This document shows, one piece after another, positions 1 through 6,785 of a stretch of DNA of 38,117 nucleotides. Numbering within the stretch: position 1 is the stretch's first letter; every line of letters begins with the position of its first letter. The stretch is taken from positions 1-38,117 of the forward strand of contig CACZIV010000015.1 of assembly GCA_902781305.1 (NCBI GenBank). The letters run 5' to 3'. Origin of the DNA: Pseudoselenomonas ruminantium. GTDB lineage: Bacteria; Bacillota; Negativicutes; Selenomonadales; Selenomonadaceae. Made by a program: the position numbers and the translations under genes. A model generated the notes under the pieces. The model searched no databases. It was given only the letters and a program-made list of their open reading frames with translations, and was not told where the DNA came from.

Positions 1-495
1 ATCACGACATTAGAGCTCAGTGACGAACGGATAAAGACGGCACAGGGCTATATTGACCGGTCAGCATACGCTGACCGGATTCATATTATGGGCGGTGACG
101 CGGCAGAAAATCTATTAAAGCTGCAATTGACCGGTCAAAAATTTGACTTTGTGTTTATTGACGCGGCTAAAGGTCAGTATGTGGACTATTTCCACAAGAT
201 ACAGCCCATGCTCGCCGATAAGGCTGTGATTCTGGCGGATAACGTGTTGTTTCGCGGCTATGTCAAGGGCGATGTGCCCACGCCGCGGCGGTTTAAGACC
301 ATTGTCAAACGCCTGCGGGAGTATATCGAGCTGGTCAGCCAGCCGCCCTATGTAACGGAAATACTGGAAAACGGCGATGGACTCGCCGTCACGAGGAGAA
401 AAGATGAAAATGGCAGTTCTCTACGGTGCCGATGCGGTCTACTTAGGCGGCAAGGCCTTTGGCCTGCGCGCCTTTGGCGGCAACTTCACCTATGA
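1..495 (+). CDS. trmR: tRNA 5-hydroxyuridine O-methyltransferase (TrmR/YrrM type), 5' end outside window, 3' end abnormal
   Basis: The reading frame is open from base 1, so the N-terminus lies outside the window. Visible are the SAM-methyltransferase pieces of the caffeoyl-CoA-like O-methyltransferase family: an acidic strand (TLELSDERIKTAQ), the metal-site region FDFVFIDAAKGQY, ILADNVLFRG, and the C-terminal GDGLAVT. Family members normally stop a few residues after this last motif. Here the frame runs about 30 residues further, as an out-of-frame reading of the following U32 gene, to a stop at 493-495. The neighbour matches the Bacillus yrrM-yrrN-yrrO arrangement, where TrmR methylates 5-hydroxyuridine at tRNA position 34 and the U32 proteins make that hydroxyuridine. 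The specific tRNA role is inferred from this context; another O-methyltransferase specificity is possible. Confidence 0.75.
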   Translation: MTTLELSDERIKTAQGYIDRSAYADRIHIMGGDAAENLLKLQLTGQKFDFVFIDAAKGQYVDYFHKIQPMLADKAVILADNVLFRGYVKGDVPTPRRFKTIVKRLREYIELVSQPPYVTEILENGDGLAVTRRKDENGSSLRCRCGLLRRQGLWPARLWRQLHL

Positions 496-1588
496 GGAAC
501 TAAAAGAGGCCGTGGAATTTGCCCATGCGCGCGGGAAAAAGGTCTATGTGACGGTCAATATCTTCCCGCATAACAGCGATATGGAAAAACTGCCGGATTA
601 TCTGCGCTATTTGCAGGAAATTAACGTAGATGCCCTGCTGGTGGCCGATTTGGGCGTATTTATGCTCTGTCGCAAGCTGATTCCCAATATGGAACTCCAC
701 ATCAGCACGCAGGCGAACAATACCAACTGGGCAACGGTCAATGCCTGGAAGGAATTAGGTGCCAAGCGCGTGGTGCTCGCCCGTGAAATGAGCCTCAACG
801 AAATCCGTGAAATCCGCGAGAAATGCGATGTGGATTTGGAAATGTTTATGCATGGGGCCATGTGTATTTCGTACTCGGGCCGTTGCTTGCTGTCCAATTA
901 CTTTACGGGACGCGATTCTAACCGTGGCAGCTGTGCGCAGTCCTGCCGTTGGAAGTATGCGTTAGTCGAGGAAACACGTCCGGGCAAATACTTCCCCATT
1001 GAGGAAGACGACCGGGGCACGTATATCATGAACTCCAAGGATATGTGTCTGATGCCGCATATCAAGGATGTTATCGAAAGCGGCGTGGACAGCCTGAAAA
1101 TCGAAGGGCGCATGAAAAGCGTCCACTATGCCGCAAGCGTTACGAAAGCGTATCGGCTGGCTATTGACAGCTATTTTGCTGACCCGGAGAATTTTACCGT
1201 TAAAAAGGAATGGATGGACGAGCTCGAAAAGGTTTCCCACCGGGCCTATACCACGGGCTTCTACTATCATCAGCCCGATGCGGATGACCAGATTTACGGC
1301 AAGACGTCCTATGACCAGACCTCTGATTTCGTGGGGCTGGTGCGTTCTTATGATGCGGCAACTGGTTACGCTGTCGTGGAACAGCGCAATAATATGAAGG
1401 TGGGGCAGGAAATTGAAGTGTTCCAGCCGACAGGGCCGCTTTATCGGCAGAAGATTACCTCGATGATTGACAATGAAACCAATGAGGAAATCTCCGTGGC
1501 ACCGCATCCGCAGCAGATTATACGGATGAAGATGGAACGGCCGGTGGAAGAGTACACAATCTTGCGGCGGGATATTATTGCTAAGTAG
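404..1588 (+). CDS. trhP: Peptidase U32 family protein, probable tRNA hydroxylation protein TrhP, N-terminus probably truncated
   Basis: This is a U32-family protein of the TrhP/YegQ/YrrO type, which is involved in prephenate-dependent formation of 5-hydroxyuridine at tRNA wobble position 34. Visible motifs are YGADAVYLGG near the N-terminus, then HISTQANNTNWA, and the U32 signature region around SYSGRCLLSNYFTGRDSNRG, with cysteines in GSCAQSCRW that fit an iron-sulfur or metal site. A C-terminal beta-barrel-like segment follows. The start at 404 is chosen because GAGGAG (393-398) lies 5 bases upstream; an in-frame ATG at 377 has no such site. Neither start supplies the ELLAPAG-type first strand that U32 proteins normally carry just before YGADAVYLGG. 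About 10-15 residues therefore seem to be missing at the junction with the upstream gene. Confidence 0.8.
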   Translation: MKMAVLYGADAVYLGGKAFGLRAFGGNFTYEELKEAVEFAHARGKKVYVTVNIFPHNSDMEKLPDYLRYLQEINVDALLVADLGVFMLCRKLIPNMELHISTQANNTNWATVNAWKELGAKRVVLAREMSLNEIREIREKCDVDLEMFMHGAMCISYSGRCLLSNYFTGRDSNRGSCAQSCRWKYALVEETRPGKYFPIEEDDRGTYIMNSKDMCLMPHIKDVIESGVDSLKIEGRMKSVHYAASVTKAYRLAIDSYFADPENFTVKKEWMDELEKVSHRAYTTGFYYHQPDADDQIYGKTSYDQTSDFVGLVRSYDAATGYAVVEQRNNMKVGQEIEVFQPTGPLYRQKITSMIDNETNEEISVAPHPQQIIRMKMERPVEEYTILRRDIIAK

Positions 1589-1601
1589 TACCGTTGAAGG
1601 C

Positions 1602-1801
1602 GCGCGGCGGGACAGAGTAGTTGCTGTCTGCTATTGACTAGAAGCTAAAACTATTTTTTGCCTTTAATCAAGTATCTGAAAAAGCAAAAACTCGCTACGC
1701 TCAAACAGTATGCTTTTTCAGATAAAATAATGGTATGGCAAAAAATAGTTTCTTAACGCTTCCAGTCACACGCTCCCAACAACTACTCTGCCCCGCCGCG
1801 C
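1602..1801. repeat. 200-bp imperfect palindromic intergenic element 1
   Basis: The two halves of this gap between the U32 gene and acyP are inverted copies of each other. Outer arms 1602-1625 and 1778-1801 match at 22 of 24 positions. Middle arms 1648-1662 and 1737-1751 are a perfect 15-bp inverted repeat. Inner arms TATCTGAAAAAGCA (1673-1686) and its complement (1711-1724) are perfect. The 24-base loop carries CTCGCTACGCTCAAACAG (1691-1708), which resembles a motif in the two palindromic elements at 19021-19562. As RNA it would form one very long hairpin, so it could also end transcription of the U32 gene. No coding sequence is evident. Confidence 0.8.
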
Positions 1802-1851
1802 TTACTGCTAATCTATTTGCAACAATAGATACCCCAATTATAATCTAACGG

Positions 1852-1880
1852 TTTACATTAGTCTGCGAAAATAGTACAAT
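1852..1880 (+). promoter_or_regulatory. Probable vegetative promoter for acyP-aroQ
   Basis: TTTACA (1852-1857) and TACAAT (1875-1880) are separated by 17 bases, close to the sigma-A consensus. They lie about 40 bases before the acylphosphatase start and just downstream of the palindromic element. Confidence 0.6.
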
Positions 1881-1922
1881 ATAGCTTGAGATTTGTAATG
1901 TTGCACCTTGGAGGAGGTAATT

Positions 1923-2207
1923 ATGATGGCAGATTTAGTTCGTTATTTTGGCACGGCAACAGGTAGAGTGCAGGGTGTGGGCTTTCGGATGTTTGTGCAG
2001 CAGAATGCAATGGAACTGGGCATCACCGGTTGGGTGAAGAATATGTCCGACGGCACAGTGACGATGGAACTGCAAGGTTCGCAGGCGGCTATTGACCGCT
2101 TGGAGGCTATTATCCGCGAGGGTAATTACTTTATCAAGGTGCAGAGCTTTGGCTTGGAAGTTCGTGACGTTGTGGCTGCGGAACAGCGTTTTGAAATTCA
2201 CTATTAA
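1923..2207 (+). CDS. acyP: Acylphosphatase
   Basis: A small cytosolic enzyme that hydrolyses acyl phosphates such as carbamoyl or 1,3-bisphosphoglyceryl phosphate. The 94-residue length is typical of the family. The signature GRVQGVGFR supplies the phosphate-binding loop and catalytic arginine, and the asparagine of WVKNMSDGTV is the second catalytic residue. The ATG at 1923 follows GGAGGAGG (1910-1917) by 5 bases; the next codon is also ATG and could be used. aroQ starts 12 bases after the stop, so the two are probably cotranscribed. Confidence 0.93.
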   Translation: MMADLVRYFGTATGRVQGVGFRMFVQQNAMELGITGWVKNMSDGTVTMELQGSQAAIDRLEAIIREGNYFIKVQSFGLEVRDVVAAEQRFEIHY

Positions 2208-2219
2208 GGGGGCGGACAG

Positions 2220-2657
2220 ATGCACAAAGTATTGGTATTAAATGGGCCGAATCTTAATCTCTTGGGGACGCGCGAACCGGAGATTTACGGCAGCACTACT
2301 TTGCAGGATATTGAAGAGATGCTGCAGAAGCGGGGGCAGGAGGCAGGTATCGAAGTTGACTGTTTCCAGTCCAATCACGAGGGCGTGCTGGTGGATAAGA
2401 TTCAGGCGGCACGTGGCGTGTATGATTATATCATCTTCAATGCGGCGGCGTTTACCCATTACAGCATTGCCCTGCGGGATGCCATTGCGGCAGTGGAAGT
2501 GCCGCTTATTGAGGTGCATATCTCGAATATCCACAAGCGGGAGGAGTTCCGGCATAATTCGGTTATAGCTCCTGTCGCCATGGGGCAGATATGCGGATTG
2601 GGCGTGGAAAGCTATTTGGCCGCCCTTGAAGCCATTATCTATAAATTGAAGAAATAA
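2220..2657 (+). CDS. aroQ: 3-dehydroquinate dehydratase, type II
   Basis: Catalyses the third step of the shikimate pathway, dehydrating 3-dehydroquinate to 3-dehydroshikimate. At 145 residues it has the normal length of type II enzymes. The N-terminal motif LNGPNLNLLGTREPEIYG carries the catalytic tyrosine (Tyr23). The FNAAAFTHYSIALRDA and EVHISNIHKREEFR segments supply the active-site asparagine, histidine and arginine. A GGGGGCGG ribosome site precedes the ATG. It sits between acyP and the Xaa-Pro peptidase gene with short gaps (23 bases to the peptidase), the usual aroQ-pepP order in Firmicutes. Confidence 0.96.
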   Translation: MHKVLVLNGPNLNLLGTREPEIYGSTTLQDIEEMLQKRGQEAGIEVDCFQSNHEGVLVDKIQAARGVYDYIIFNAAAFTHYSIALRDAIAAVEVPLIEVHISNIHKREEFRHNSVIAPVAMGQICGLGVESYLAALEAIIYKLKK

Positions 2658-2680
2658 GTTTATCAGGAGTTGACCCATTT

Positions 2681-3788
2681 ATGAAGGAAAGTCGTTTGCA
2701 GGCGTTGCGCGCTGTATTAGCTGAAAAAGGTTTGGACGCAGTAATCATTACGAAGTATGTGAATCTTCATTATTTCAGCGGTTTCCGTGGTGATGATACC
2801 ACGTTGGTTATCGGTATGAACGATGCCATGCTGATTACGGACAGCCGTTATACGGAGCAGGCTGGTCAGCAGGCGCCGTACGGAGCAGGCTGGTCAGCAG
2901 GCGCCGCTTTTTGAGATTGTAGAACAGAAGGACGGTCTGCTGGCTAAGACTGCCGAGTGTGTGAAGAAGATTGGTGCTAAGAAGGTTGGCTTTGAAGGCA
3001 ATGCCATTATCTATGATTACTATGCCAAACTCGGCGAACTGCTAGATGGCTGTGAATTCAATACGCCGTTGAAGCTGGATACCCTGCGTCAGATTAAGGA
3101 CGCGGAGGAAATCGCCAATATCCGCAAGGCTTGTGAGATTGTGGATATTGCCTTTGCCGATATGCTGACCTATATCCGTCCGGGTATGACGGAAGTGCAG
3201 GCGGCGGCGCATCTGGAAAACTGCATGCGTGAAAACGGCTCGGAAGGCCCGTCCTTCACCACGATTATGGCATCCGGCGTGCGTGGCAGTCTGCCGCATG
3301 GTATCGCCACGGACAAGGTTATTAATGAAGGCGAGTTTGTCACCATGGACTTTGGTGCGTTCTTTGGCGGTTATGCTTCGGATATCACCCGTACCATCTG
3401 CATGGGCAAGGCTGATGAAAAACAGCGCAAGATTTATAAGGCTGTTTTGGAATCGCAGCTGCTGGGCTTGAGCAAGATTAAGCCGGGCGTATCGGGCAAG
3501 TCTGTTCATGAAGCTGTGCAGGCAAATCTGGCGAAATACGATTTAGCACAGTATTTTGGTCATGGCTTGGGGCACAGCCTTGGTCTGGAAATCCATGAAG
3601 AACCGCGTTTGTCCCTCAAGAGCACCTGTGAAGCTCTGCAGCCGGGGATGTTGGTAACGGATGAACCGGGCGTGTATTTGCCGGGCTGGGGCGGTTTGCG
3701 TATCGAAGATACGGTACTCGTGACGGAAACGGGCTGTGAACCGCTGACCAAGGCGCCGAAAGAACTTATTGAACTTGGTGCGCGGTAA
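2681..3788 (+). pseudogene. pepP: Xaa-Pro aminopeptidase (M24B), frameshifted by a 28-bp tandem duplication
   Basis: This gene should encode a cytosolic metallopeptidase that removes N-terminal residues preceding proline. The first frame (2681-2914) carries the creatinase-like N-terminal domain (NLHYFSGFRGDDTTLVI) and stops after 77 residues. The rest continues in another frame to 3788. It holds the complete M24 catalytic domain: the metal ligands of DFGAFFGGYASDITRT, the HGLGHSLGLEIHE histidines, DEPGVYLPG, and the glutamate of LRIEDTV. Removing one copy of the 28-bp repeat at 2851-2906 restores a single frame of 359 codons, normal for the family, reading SRYTEQAGQQAPLFEIVEQ. The catalytic half could only be made by internal initiation, for example at the ATG at 2961, which lacks a clear ribosome site. 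Confidence 0.9.
2851..2906. repeat. Perfect 28-bp tandem duplication inside pepP
   Basis: Bases 2851-2878 and 2879-2906 are identical, each beginning TACGGAGCAGGCTGG and ending GGCGCCG. The unit is 28 bases, not a multiple of three, so it shifts the pepP frame by one and creates a stop at 2912-2914. Confidence 0.97.
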
Positions 3789-3813
3789 GTAAAGTAATGG
3801 GGAGGTAATTTCC

Positions 3814-4515
3814 ATGAGATTTGCTAAACTGTTTATGCCGCTTTTGGCTGTAATGCTCGTGTGTTCCTCTGCGGCTTTTGCCGCCGAAGAACCGGTTTTA
3901 GCTGTTGATGGCCGGGGCAGTGCGTCGATTGCGCCTGACCAGGCAGTAGTAACGGTTGGTGTGGTATCCCGTGCCCGCAGTGCCTCGCAGGCGCAGGCGG
4001 AAAACGCGCAGAAAAGCATCGCGATTACGCAGGCTTTGAAACAGCTGGGGGTAGCTGGCAGTGATATCAAGAGTCAGAATTTTTCCTTTCAGCCGGATTA
4101 TCGTACGGATGACCGCAATCATACGATAAGTGGTTATACGGCCAGCCATTATCTGCAGATTAATGTCCGCGACATTGCCAAAGCGGGTAAAATCGTCGAT
4201 ACGGCCTTGCAGTCCGGTGCCAACGAAGTCCATTCCCTGCGCTTTTCTGTCAGCAATCAAAGTTCTGTCCGCAAAGAAGCCTTGGGCAAGGCCATAAATG
4301 ATGCCCGCAACAAGGCGGATATTATCGCCCAAGGGCTGGGCTGCCGGATTATTGGCATTAAGAGCGTGTCGGAAAGCACTGGTTCGATTGAATCCCGTTC
4401 TTATAATATGAATATGCTGGCTGCAGCTAAGGCTGTTGATACGAGCTTTGAACCGGGCGTGTTGACGTTAGATGCCAATGTACATATTGAATATCTGCTG
4501 AGCCGAGCTATGTGA
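3814..4515 (+). CDS. Secreted SIMPL-domain (DUF541) protein
   Basis: A 233-residue exported protein of the SIMPL/DUF541 family, whose members fold into an oligomeric periplasmic or surface scaffold of uncertain function. A signal peptide is visible at residues 1-23 (hydrophobic core FMPLLAVMLVCSSAAFA, cleavage after AFA). It is followed by the typical opening VDGRGSASIAPDQAVVTVGV and the alternating strands and helices of the domain to the C-terminal VLTLDANVHIEYLL. GGGGAGG at 3799-3805 supports the ATG at 3814. The gene follows pepP by 25 bases. The enzymatic or binding role cannot be read from sequence. Confidence 0.88.
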   Translation: MRFAKLFMPLLAVMLVCSSAAFAAEEPVLAVDGRGSASIAPDQAVVTVGVVSRARSASQAQAENAQKSIAITQALKQLGVAGSDIKSQNFSFQPDYRTDDRNHTISGYTASHYLQINVRDIAKAGKIVDTALQSGANEVHSLRFSVSNQSSVRKEALGKAINDARNKADIIAQGLGCRIIGIKSVSESTGSIESRSYNMNMLAAAKAVDTSFEPGVLTLDANVHIEYLLSRAM

Positions 4516-4542
4516 ATATTGTAGTTCAAAAATAAAAACTGA

Positions 4543-4570
4543 TTGTAAAATTATACACATAATTTTACAA
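4543..4570. promoter_or_regulatory. Perfect 11-bp AT-rich inverted repeat upstream of trpE
   Basis: TTGTAAAATTA (4543-4553) and TAATTTTACAA (4560-4570) flank a 6-base spacer. It lies between the SIMPL gene and the trpE promoter, ending 15 bases before its -35 box. It may be a weak terminator for the upstream gene (no long T run follows) or a binding site for a dimeric regulator. Confidence 0.55.
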
Positions 4571-4585
4571 TTGTGTATATATTTC

Positions 4586-4640
4586 TTGACATAAAGCCTC
4601 TTAAATGTTAACTTTTAGGTGAGAATGTTAACAAAGGAGG
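4586..4640 (+). promoter_or_regulatory. trpE promoter with two ATGTTAAC direct repeats (candidate operators)
   Basis: TTGACA (4586-4591) and TAACTT (4609-4614) are 17 bases apart. ATGTTAAC occurs at 4605-4612, overlapping the -10 box, and again at 4625-4632, just past the expected start point. The 20-base phasing puts both on the same face of the helix. AAAGCCTC (4593-4600) is also complementary to GAGGCTTT (4637-4644), which overlaps the ribosome site, but the left part would lie upstream of this transcript start. No T-box and no run of TRAP-type GAG/UAG triplets is visible. Confidence 0.55.
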
Positions 4641-4648
4641 CTTTTTGT

Positions 4649-6115
4649 ATGGAATTTTTTCCGTGTTATAGTGATGTCGAGAAATTGCAGTTGACCGGTG
4701 AATATGATATTGTGCCAGTCAGCTGTGAACTGTTGGCGGATTTTATCACCCCCATTGAGGCTCTGCGCATCTTGAAGAATACGAGCGAGCATTGTTATCT
4801 ACTCGAATCAGCTCAGGCCAGTGAGAAATGGGGACGCTATACTTTTTTGGGCTTTGAGCCGCGGTTGGAAATCACCTGCCTTGATGGGGAGTTCAAGGCA
4901 GGCGAAAAAACGTTGCCAGGGGCTGACCCAGCAAAGGAAATCCGCAAAATCCTGGCAGAATATCGCAGCCCGCGATTATCGGAATTGCCTCCGTTTACTG
5001 GCGGTCTGGTCGGTTACTTTGCCTATGACTTCATCGGCTACAGCGAGCCTAAGGCGAAAGTGCATGTAGACGACACGGAAAAATTCCGCGATGTTGACCT
5101 GATGCTCTTTGATAAGGTCATTGCCTTTGACCATGTGCGCCAAAAGATTGTGCTGATGGTCAATATGTTCTTAAAAAATGGTGAGCAGGGGTATCAGCAG
5201 GCTGTCACTGAATTGCGCCGCATGGCAAAATTGTTGCGCTGCGGGCAAAAGGCGAAGAATTTGACCGGTCAATTATTAGGCGAAGTCCAGCCGCTTTTCT
5301 CAAAAGAGCAATTTTGTGCTATGGTCGAGAAGGCCAAACATCATATCCATGAGGGCGATATTTTCCAGATTGTGCTTTCCAATCGGCTGGCGGCACCGTT
5401 TAAGGGGAGTTTGCTCAATACTTATCGGGTGCTGCGGACGGTTAATCCGTCACCTTATATGTTTTACTTTTCCGGCTTGGATGTGGAGGTAGCCGGTGCA
5501 TCGCCGGAAACCTTGGTCAAATTGGAAGATGGTATCTTGCATACTTTCCCTCTGGCTGGTACCCGCCCGCGAGGAAAAAATGCTTCCGAAGACAAGGCTT
5601 TGGAGCAGGAACTTTTAGCGGATGAAAAGGAACTGGCCGAGCATAATATGTTGGTGGACTTGGGGCGCAACGATTTGGGCAAAATCAGCGAATTCGGTTC
5701 AGTAGAGGTGGAAAAACTGCATTCCATTGAGCGTTATTCTCATGTCATGCATATTGGCTCCACCGTGCGGGGCAAAATCCGTTCGGATAAAGATGCTCTC
5801 GATGCCATTGCCGCAGTTTTGCCTGCAGGCACTTTGTCCGGGGCACCTAAAATCCGTGCCTGTCAGCTGATTGGTGAACTGGAGAACAATAAGCGGGGCA
5901 TTTATGGCGGGGCCATCGGTTATATTGACTTTACCGGCAATATGGATACCTGTATTGCTATCCGTATTGCCTACAAGAAAAACGGTCAGGTCTTCGTCCG
6001 GAGCGGTGCGGGAATTGTGGCCGATTCCAATCCTGAGAAGGAGTATCAGGAATGCATCAACAAGGCCAAGGCCGTTGTGCGTTCCCTGGAATATGCGGAG
6101 GATGGTGAGCTATGA
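4649..6115 (+). CDS. trpE: Anthranilate synthase component I
   Basis: The 488-residue catalytic subunit converts chorismate and ammonia to anthranilate, the first committed step of tryptophan synthesis. The N-terminal domain has CYLLESAQASEKWGRYTFLG; the LLES motif is the tryptophan feedback site of TrpE and is weak evidence against PabB. The chorismate-binding domain shows DIFQIVLSNR, NPSPYMFYF, ASPETLVK, AGTRPRGK, EHNMLVDLGRNDLG, AGTLSGAPKIRA and GGAIGYIDFTGNMDTCIAIR. The start at 4649 follows AAAGGAGG (4633-4640); a longer frame from 4619 is not supported. It overlaps trpG by 4 bases (ATGA). The remaining trp genes do not follow, so trpEG is a separate pair here. Confidence 0.93.
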   Translation: MEFFPCYSDVEKLQLTGEYDIVPVSCELLADFITPIEALRILKNTSEHCYLLESAQASEKWGRYTFLGFEPRLEITCLDGEFKAGEKTLPGADPAKEIRKILAEYRSPRLSELPPFTGGLVGYFAYDFIGYSEPKAKVHVDDTEKFRDVDLMLFDKVIAFDHVRQKIVLMVNMFLKNGEQGYQQAVTELRRMAKLLRCGQKAKNLTGQLLGEVQPLFSKEQFCAMVEKAKHHIHEGDIFQIVLSNRLAAPFKGSLLNTYRVLRTVNPSPYMFYFSGLDVEVAGASPETLVKLEDGILHTFPLAGTRPRGKNASEDKALEQELLADEKELAEHNMLVDLGRNDLGKISEFGSVEVEKLHSIERYSHVMHIGSTVRGKIRSDKDALDAIAAVLPAGTLSGAPKIRACQLIGELENNKRGIYGGAIGYIDFTGNMDTCIAIRIAYKKNGQVFVRSGAGIVADSNPEKEYQECINKAKAVVRSLEYAEDGEL

Positions 6116-6678
6116 TTTTACTGGTGGATAATTACGATAGTTTTTCCTACAACCTTTATCAGCTTATCGGCAGCATTGAGCCGGATATTCGCGTTATCCG
6201 TAATGACGAATTGACCGTGGCAGAGATTGAAGCCCTGCAGCCTGAGCGTATTATCCTGTCCCCAGGACCGGGACGGCCGGAAGACGCTGGCAATATTATG
6301 GAAATTGCCACAGTATTGGGGCCGAAAATTCCTACTTTAGGTGTATGCCTGGGGCATCAGGCAATTTGCGCGGCTTTTGGCGGTGTGGTGACTTATGCTA
6401 AGGAACTTATGCACGGCAAGCAGTCCGCTGTTCATTTTGCAGAAGATTGTCCGCTATTCAAAGATTGTCCGCAGGATATGCCGGTAGCTCGCTATCATTC
6501 GTTGGCGGCAGAGGCGGACACATTGCCGGATTGTCTGCAGGTTACGGCAAGAACCGCAGATGGGGAAGTGATGGCGGTACAGCATAAGGACTATCCTGTT
6601 TATGGTGTACAATTTCACCCGGAGTCCATTATGACACCAAATGGCAAGATTATTTTAACAAATTTCATAAAATCCTAA
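6112..6678 (+). CDS. trpG: Anthranilate synthase component II (glutamine amidotransferase)
   Basis: Class I glutamine amidotransferase of 188 residues that supplies ammonia to TrpE. Visible are DNYDSFSYNLYQ, SPGPGRPEDAG, the nucleophile elbow GVCLGHQAI with its catalytic cysteine, YHSLAAE, and the HPES segment that supplies the catalytic His and Glu. It starts within the trpE stop region (ATGA overlap), implying translational coupling. In many bacteria this subunit also serves aminodeoxychorismate synthase; the pairing with a feedback-type TrpE makes tryptophan the main role. Confidence 0.93.
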   Translation: MILLVDNYDSFSYNLYQLIGSIEPDIRVIRNDELTVAEIEALQPERIILSPGPGRPEDAGNIMEIATVLGPKIPTLGVCLGHQAICAAFGGVVTYAKELMHGKQSAVHFAEDCPLFKDCPQDMPVARYHSLAAEADTLPDCLQVTARTADGEVMAVQHKDYPVYGVQFHPESIMTPNGKIILTNFIKS

Positions 6679-6690
6679 GGCGTTACCGTA

Positions 6691-6740
6691 AAAATAGGCA
6701 CTGTGACAAATGCAAGTTCTCCACAGTGTCTATTTTCGTG
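6691..6740 (+). terminator. Terminator after trpEG
   Basis: AAAATAGGCACTGTG (6691-6705) pairs with CACAGTGTCTATTTT (6722-6736) at 14 of 15 positions around a 16-base loop. The A/T-rich ends make it usable in both directions. Confidence 0.7.
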
Positions 6741-6785
6741 TATAATGAAGTATGAAGTCTTTTATTGAGGACAGGGAGGTTAGAA

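Noticed and set aside
2961-3788. Separate M24 peptidase gene starting at 2961
   Set aside because: It is the downstream part of pepP displaced by the 28-bp duplication; there is no proper ribosome site and the N-terminal domain is just upstream in another frame.
4516-4648. T-box or TRAP-type tryptophan attenuator
   Set aside because: No T-box core sequence and no regularly spaced GAG/UAG triplets were found; the GTTAAC repeats fit DNA operators better.
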